Translations under genes and position numbers: made by a program
Assembly: GCA_963801855.1 (NCBI GenBank)
Contig: CAWDGK010000005.1
Span: forward strand, 434,001 to 498,000
Reading direction: 5' to 3'
Length of the DNA: 64,000 nt
Origin: JACDAN01 sp963801855
Lineage (GTDB): Bacteria > Actinomycetota > Thermoleophilia > Gaiellales > Gaiellaceae
Shown: positions 60,202 through 64,000 of the stretch, piece after piece
How the letters are laid out: the number at the start of each line of letters is the position of its first letter
How positions within the stretch are numbered: the first letter of the stretch is position 1
The notes under the pieces: generated by a model
What the model was told of the DNA's origin: nothing
Seen by the model: only the letters and a program-made list of their open reading frames with translations
Database searches by the model: none

Positions 60202-61557
60202 CTACGCCAGGGACTGCTCGGCCGCGGCTTTCACGCCCTCGCCGAAGGTCGGAAACGCATGGTGCATGCGCCCGAGGTCGTCGACCGTCGCGCCGAGCTT
60301 CAGCGCGAGCGCCAGGCCCTGGACGATGTCGCTCGCGTTCCTGCAGACGACGTGCAGCCCCCGCACGCGGCGTGACTCCCGCTCCCAGATCAGCTTGTAG
60401 AGGCCGAGCTTGGTGTCGGTGTACGAGGCTCGCTGCACGGAGCTGAGTGGGTGGACGGCGGTCTCGATGTCGAGGCCGGCCTGCCTGGCCTCCTCCTCGG
60501 TCAGTCCGACCGCCGCCAGCTCGGGGTCGGTGAAGATCGCAGTCGGCAAGAAGTCGTACTGCGTTCGAGCGCCCTTCGAGCCGAACATGTCGTCGATAGC
60601 GATCCTCGCCTGGTACTGCGCGGTCGGGGTGAACTGGTAACGGCCGGTCACGTCGCCGGCAGCCCAGATCCCCTCGGTGCTCGTCCGCATCCGGTCGTCG
60701 ACCGTGATCCCGCCGCGCGTTCGTTCCACGCCGGCCCGGTCGAGATCGAGCTCCTCGACGTTCGGTGCGCGGCCGGAGGCGAGCAGGATTCGGTCGACAC
60801 GCAGCTCGTCGTTGCCGACCGACGCGACGATTGCGCCACCATCGCTGCGGACACGCGAGACCGTCGAGCCGGTGCGAATATCGAGACCTTCGTCCTCGAG
60901 CGCAGCTTGGAGCTCGCCGGCTGCCTCTGCATCCGATCGAGGCGAGATCCGCTCCGCGCCCTGAACGAGCGTGACGCTCGAGCCGAAGCGGAAGAAGATC
61001 TGCGCCAGCTCGAGCCCGACCGGCCCGCCGCCGACGACGAGAAGCGATTCGGGAAGCTCGGTGAGCTCGAGCGCGCTGACGTGGTCGATCCAGTCGACGC
61101 CGTCGAGCCCCTCGATGGGTGGAACCGCCGTTCGGGAGCCGGTTGCGACCAGCACCCGCTCGGCCGAGAGCCGCGACCCGTTCACCTGCACCGTGTGCGG
61201 GTCGAGGAAGGACCCGACGCCGTCGTAGGTCGCATGTCCGGCGCCGTGGAGCCGCTCCATCCATGTGTCGCGCCCGACGATCAGCGAGTCCTTGCGCGCC
61301 TTGACCCTCGCGAGGTCGACCCTTGGCGGCCCAACCTCGATCCCGAGCTTGGCGGCGAGCGAGGCGATGTCGTGCGCGAGCTCGGCTGCGACGAGGTACG
61401 CCTTCGTCGGCTTGCACGCGACGTTGGGGCAGCTTCCTCCCCAGCGGGTGCTCTCGACGAGCGCGACTCGTGCGCCATAGTTCTTGGCCGCCGTGTTCGC
61501 GCCGTCGCGGGCGGCTGACCCGGCTCCGAGGACGATCAAGTCGAACTCGTCGCTCAT
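60202..61557 (-). CDS. Pyridine nucleotide-disulfide oxidoreductase (class I; mercuric/mycothione-reductase-like)
   Basis: A 451-residue FAD enzyme. The FAD motif is LIVLGAGSAARDGANTAAKN. The redox disulfide is WGGSCPNVACKPTK (Cys43, Cys48), and the NAD(P) motif VVGGGPVGLELAQIFFRFGS. The second FAD motif is GIWAAGDVTGRYQFTPTAQY. The dimerisation domain ends with MHHAFPTFGEGVKAAAEQ, whose His-x-x-Pro-Thr is the usual acid/base site. Candidate roles are dihydrolipoamide, mycothione or soluble transhydrogenase-like reductase; the sequence alone does not decide. The closest look is to MerA/Lpd-type proteins without the heavy-metal-binding N-terminus. Convergent with the HtrA gene, 3 bp apart. Confidence 0.88.
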   Translation of the reverse strand: MSDEFDLIVLGAGSAARDGANTAAKNYGARVALVESTRWGGSCPNVACKPTKAYLVAAELAHDIASLAAKLGIEVGPPRVDLARVKARKDSLIVGRDTWMERLHGAGHATYDGVGSFLDPHTVQVNGSRLSAERVLVATGSRTAVPPIEGLDGVDWIDHVSALELTELPESLLVVGGGPVGLELAQIFFRFGSSVTLVQGAERISPRSDAEAAGELQAALEDEGLDIRTGSTVSRVRSDGGAIVASVGNDELRVDRILLASGRAPNVEELDLDRAGVERTRGGITVDDRMRTSTEGIWAAGDVTGRYQFTPTAQYQARIAIDDMFGSKGARTQYDFLPTAIFTDPELAAVGLTEEEARQAGLDIETAVHPLSSVQRASYTDTKLGLYKLIWERESRRVRGLHVVCRNASDIVQGLALALKLGATVDDLGRMHHAFPTFGEGVKAAAEQSLA

Positions 61558-61576
61558 GGCAATCCTCCGTTCTCGC

Positions 61577-61582
61577 TAGGTT
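61577..61582 (+). promoter_or_regulatory. -10-like TAGGTT, leaderless start of the LysE gene
   Basis: TAGGTT lies 6 nt before ATG 61589. The same hexamer and similar spacing precede the zinc-ribbon gene at 30716. Confidence 0.4.
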
Positions 61583-61588
61583 CGGCGC

Positions 61589-62197
61589 ATGGACCTCGCC
61601 GCATTCGTCGGGATCTCCGTACTCGTCATCGTCAGCCCAGGGCAGGACACGGCTCTCACGATCCGCAACTCCCTGCTCGGCGGCCGTCGACCGGGATTCT
61701 TCACTGCGCTGGGAGTCTCCGCCGGGCAGGCGGTCTGGGCTCTTGCAACGTCCCTCGGTCTTGCGGCGCTCGTCGTCGCCTTCGAGCCGGCGTTCGTGGC
61801 GCTGAAGCTCGCCGGCGCCGCCTTTCTGGTCTTTCTCGGCGTTCAGGCGCTGCTTGCCGCGGTGCGAGGAGGGCGCCTCGAGCGCGGGGTGAACGGCGAG
61901 CCGCTGAGCTCCGGCGCTGCATTTCGGCAGGGCGTTCTCAGCAACCTCGGGAATCCGAAGATGGCCGTCTTCTTCACGAGCCTGCTCCCACAGTTCGGCG
62001 CAGAGTCCTTCGGTGGGCTGCTGACCCTCGGGCTGCTCTTCTGCTCGATGACGCTCGTCTGGCTCGCCGCCTACGCCGTCGTCGTCGATCGCCTGGGCGA
62101 CGTGCTGCGGCGACCGGCCGTCCGGCGGCTGTTCGACGCCGTGCTCGGCGCAGTCCTCGTAGCGCTCGGCCTGCGCCTGGCAGTGGACGGCCGCTAG
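61589..62197 (+). CDS. LysE/RhtB-family amino-acid exporter
   Basis: A 202-residue membrane exporter with six helices. The family opening FVGISVLVIVSPGQDTALTI contains the conserved SPGP-like turn. GFFTALGVSAGQAVWALATS, LKLAGAAFLVFLGVQALLAA and the signature FRQGVLSNLGNPKMAVFFTS follow. It exports amino acids or related small molecules. The next gene, an ATP-grasp-like glutamate-cysteine ligase homologue, starts on the last base of its stop codon (TAGTG), so the two are co-translated. The exporter may remove a product or analogue of that enzyme, which is speculation. Confidence 0.9.
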   Translation: MDLAAFVGISVLVIVSPGQDTALTIRNSLLGGRRPGFFTALGVSAGQAVWALATSLGLAALVVAFEPAFVALKLAGAAFLVFLGVQALLAAVRGGRLERGVNGEPLSSGAAFRQGVLSNLGNPKMAVFFTSLLPQFGAESFGGLLTLGLLFCSMTLVWLAAYAVVVDRLGDVLRRPAVRRLFDAVLGAVLVALGLRLAVDGR

Positions 62198-63240
62198 TGA
62201 CGATCGAGCGGCGCTTCGGCGAGAGCTCGCCGCTCTCGATCGGCGTGGAGGAGGAGGTCATGCTGCTCGACGCCGAGACGCTGGCCCCCGTCGGCGCCGT
62301 GCGGGATCTCCTCGCGCGCACCGAGGGGCTCGATCTTCCGGGGACGCTCAAGACCGAGTTGCATGCGTCGGTCGTCGAGCTGACGACAGGGATCTGCGAC
62401 TCCGTGGAGGAGGCCGTCGACGCGATCCGGATCCTCCGGATCCAGACTCTCGAGGCACTCACCGGTCTCGGGCTGACCGTGGCTGCAGCCGGATCGCATC
62501 CCTTCGCCGAGCCGGAGTCGCTTCCGATCACCGACGAGAAGCGCTACCAGGAGATGGTCGGCTACGCCGGCGTCACGGCCCGCCGTCAGGGTGTGAACGG
62601 GCTTCACGTGCACGTCGGGATGCCGGGCGCCGAGGAGTGCATGAAGACGCTGGAGACCATCCTGCCCTGGATGCCGGTCGTCCTTGCGCTCTCGGCGAAC
62701 TCTCCCTACCTGGCCGGCCGAGCAACCGGACTTGCCTCCAACCGGGCCGAGATCCTCGCGCAGCTACCGCGGAGCGGGGCGCCGCCCGTCTTCGAGAGCT
62801 ACCAGGCGTGGGAGCGGTGGATCGAAGGCTTCATCGCCACGGGGTTGATGAAGGACTACACCCAGGTCTGGTGGGACGTCCGGCCGCACCCACGCTTCGG
62901 GACGCTCGAGATTCGGATGCCGGACCAGCCCACCGACATCAAGCAGACAGCCGGGTTCGTCGACCTGCTCAGGAACCTTGCCGCCTGGGCGCTGGAGCAT
63001 CCGGCCGACGGGCCTGCCGACCGGGGCCTCTACCAGCAGAACCGGTGGGCGGCCGCGCGCTTCGGCCCGGACGCCGAGCTCATTCACGACGGACAGCTCG
63101 TGTGCGCCCGTGATCTCTATGACGCGATGCCCGTGGAGAGCTCTCTCGACCCTGCGGTGTCGGAGGCGGCGCTCCAGCTCGGACACGACGATGTTCGAGC
63201 GGCGTGCGCAGATATCGTGGCGCGGACATGGCCGTCGTAA
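62197..63240 (+). CDS. Carboxylate-amine ligase, YbdK/GCS2 family
   Basis: A 347-residue enzyme of the glutamate-cysteine ligase type-2 family (YbdK, EgtA-like fold). The hallmarks are LSIGVEEEVMLLDAETLAPV with the metal-binding Glu cluster, LKTELHASVVELTTGIC, the His-rich GLHVHVGMP, LSANSPYLAGRATGLASNRA and WWDVRPHPRFGTLEIRMPDQ. E. coli YbdK has weak gamma-glutamylcysteine ligase activity and the true substrate is usually unknown. In organisms using mycothiol or ergothioneine, EgtA-type members make gamma-Glu-Cys for ergothioneine, but no egtBCD genes are visible here. GTG 62197 overlaps the LysE stop by one base. Confidence 0.9.
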   Translation: MTIERRFGESSPLSIGVEEEVMLLDAETLAPVGAVRDLLARTEGLDLPGTLKTELHASVVELTTGICDSVEEAVDAIRILRIQTLEALTGLGLTVAAAGSHPFAEPESLPITDEKRYQEMVGYAGVTARRQGVNGLHVHVGMPGAEECMKTLETILPWMPVVLALSANSPYLAGRATGLASNRAEILAQLPRSGAPPVFESYQAWERWIEGFIATGLMKDYTQVWWDVRPHPRFGTLEIRMPDQPTDIKQTAGFVDLLRNLAAWALEHPADGPADRGLYQQNRWAAARFGPDAELIHDGQLVCARDLYDAMPVESSLDPAVSEAALQLGHDDVRAACADIVARTWPS

Positions 63241-63449
63241 AGGAGACGATCGAGGTCAGCGGCATCCGCTGCGAGCGGTGTGTGAACCGCCTGTCCGCTG
63301 CGCTCAAAGGACACGAGGGCCTCGAGTTCGCAACAGCGAACCTGATGGGTCAGGTCATGCTCGAATGGAACGACGAGCAGACGAGCCGCGAGGCCCTGGT
63401 CGAAGCAATGGCCGGCGCGGGCTTCCGGCAGCAGCCGGCCGAGCTCTAG
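63228..63449 (+). CDS. HMA-domain metallochaperone (CopZ-like)
   Basis: A 73-residue single heavy-metal-associated domain with ferredoxin-like beta-alpha-beta pattern. KETIEVSGIRCERCVNRLSA holds the metal-binding CxxC. FATANLMGQVMLEWNDEQTS and REALVEAMAGAGFRQQPAEL complete the fold. CopZ proteins carry Cu(I) to P-type ATPases or CsoR-type regulators; neither is present in the window. The MxCxxC of classical CopZ is here IRCERC, so zinc or another metal is possible. ATG 63228 overlaps the end of the ligase gene by 13 bp. Confidence 0.85.
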   Translation: MAVVKETIEVSGIRCERCVNRLSAALKGHEGLEFATANLMGQVMLEWNDEQTSREALVEAMAGAGFRQQPAEL

Positions 63450-63865
63450 CGCTTTTCTTCGTCAGGGACGTCGGAGAGCCGATCGCCGAGCAGGGCGGGC
63501 GACTCGTCGGGCAGGCCGACCATGTCTCCTCCGCCTTCGCGAATCCGGGCGCGTTCCTCGACGGACGTGTCGCCACCGGTGCCTTCGGCCGCAGAGGGGC
63601 CGTCGGCTTCGTCCATTCCGTAGTGGAGCGCGACCGCATGGCGGTCGAATTCGTCGTCGACCTTCGGCGACTCGCCGATCATCTCTCCGGAGAGCGTCGT
63701 TCGAGCCTGCTTCGCTTCGTCGTCCACTTCGACCGTCGTCTCGGGGACCGCATAGCGATGCTTGCGGAGCGTCCCGTGCTCGACGATGACGTAGTCACCT
63801 TGGCGCTCGACGACGGTGCCCCACCGCTTGTCGTCGACGGCAGTGATGAAGTCGTATCCGTCCAT
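63446..63865 (-). CDS. PRC-barrel/DUF2171-like small protein with an acidic tail
   Basis: A 139-residue protein from ATG 63865 (GAGG about 6 nt upstream). Residues about 1-60 form a short beta-barrel-like stretch (GTVVERQGDYVIVEHGTLRK, HRYAVPETTVEVDDEAKQAR), resembling PRC-barrel or DUF2171 proteins. The rest is acidic and Gly-rich (LHYGMDEADGPSAAEGTGGD, DMVGLPDESPALLGDRLSDV) and likely disordered. Stress-inducible PRC-barrel proteins are common in actinobacteria, but the role here is unknown. It ends convergently with the HMA gene with a 4-bp overlap. Confidence 0.65.
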   Translation of the reverse strand: MDGYDFITAVDDKRWGTVVERQGDYVIVEHGTLRKHRYAVPETTVEVDDEAKQARTTLSGEMIGESPKVDDEFDRHAVALHYGMDEADGPSAAEGTGGDTSVEERARIREGGGDMVGLPDESPALLGDRLSDVPDEEKR

Positions 63866-63944
63866 ACGGAGCCTCGTACCCGGAATAGCACACACCGAAC
63901 CGTCGTTGGTTAGACCGTTGAACAAGGCTGCTACGGTCGAGCGC

Positions 63945-64000
63945 GTGAGCGATGCCTCGGAGAGCCCGGCCCGACAGCTTGCAACCGACGCGAGGGACCG
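63945..64000 (+). CDS. 5' end of an unidentified gene, cut by the window edge
   Basis: GTG 63945 opens a frame that stays open to the window end (VSDASESPARQLATDARD). TACGGT at 63932-63937 lies 7 nt upstream, the same leaderless arrangement as at 5157 and 40261. Too short to identify. Confidence 0.4.
   Translation, partial: MSDASESPARQLATDARD

Noticed and set aside
1..64000. CRISPR arrays, prophage, or a second insertion sequence
   Set aside because: No spaced direct repeats, integrase, capsid or terminase genes were seen; the only transposase is the RAYT-like gene at 43404-44036.

Overview
The window is 64 kb of very GC-rich DNA with about 65 protein genes, many GTG and TTG starts, start-stop overlaps (ATGA, GTGA, TAGTG) inside operons, one tRNA without an encoded CCA, and several single genes whose -10-like hexamer sits only 6-8 nt before the start codon (leaderless style). 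With an LLM-type flavin oxidoreductase, a DesC-like desaturase, a CoxG-like protein, Streptomyces-like 11-bp PHO boxes and an MprAB-like two-component pair, this points to an actinobacterium, most likely a deep soil lineage such as Thermoleophilia/Gaiellales. The lineage is an inference. Many genes carry single-base indels, clustered in 0-2.3 kb, 10-16 kb, 29.8-30.6 kb and 41.6-47.0 kb, while 47.0-64.0 kb reads cleanly. This looks like a draft or metagenomic assembly with local errors.

Layout. 0-2.3 kb: polar amino-acid ABC transporter (binding protein, permease, ATPase), all frameshifted. 2.4-9.7 kb: secreted Fn3 protein, polysaccharide flippase, LPG-synthase-like membrane protein, DEAD-box helicase, hemolysin III homologue, acyl-CoA desaturase, alpha/beta hydrolase. 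9.7-13.8 kb: one collinear cluster ending in a probable kynurenine formamidase and kynureninase, followed by tRNA-Arg(CCT). 14-19.3 kb: large secreted proteins (FG-GAP plus collagen-like; BNR beta-propeller). 20-24.7 kb: MprAB-like two-component system, a secreted helical protein, a secreted metalloprotease-like protein, CoxG. 24.7-30.8 kb: DrrAB-like exporter, two-propeller secreted protein, ArsC, PhzF, a 42-residue zinc-ribbon protein.

30.8-37.8 kb: sugar ABC transporter operon with MsmK-type ATPase and a GH38 alpha-mannosidase, a glycan-uptake unit. 37.8-43.4 kb: NCS1 permease and an unusual PadR-TsaA fusion regulator on the minus strand, divergent from a Tat-exported ferritin-like protein and modABC. 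A short dyad lies in the shared promoter. 43.4-45.1 kb: a RAYT-type transposase bracketed by identical 14-bp palindromes, then a badly broken LLM oxidoreductase.

45.1-60.2 kb is a phosphate/polyphosphate island: UppP, a CHAD polyphosphate-binding protein, Nudix-SixA, exopolyphosphatase, polyphosphate kinase, two tandem near-duplicate PhoP-like regulators, a soluble PAS histidine kinase, two PstS proteins, PstC, PstA, PstB, PhoU and an HtrA protease. Four promoters here carry 11-bp periodic PHO-box-like repeats, which tie phosphate uptake, polyphosphate storage and envelope quality control into one regulon. 60.2-64 kb: flavin disulfide reductase, LysE exporter, glutamate-cysteine-ligase-like enzyme, HMA metallochaperone, a PRC-barrel-like small protein, and the first codons of another gene.
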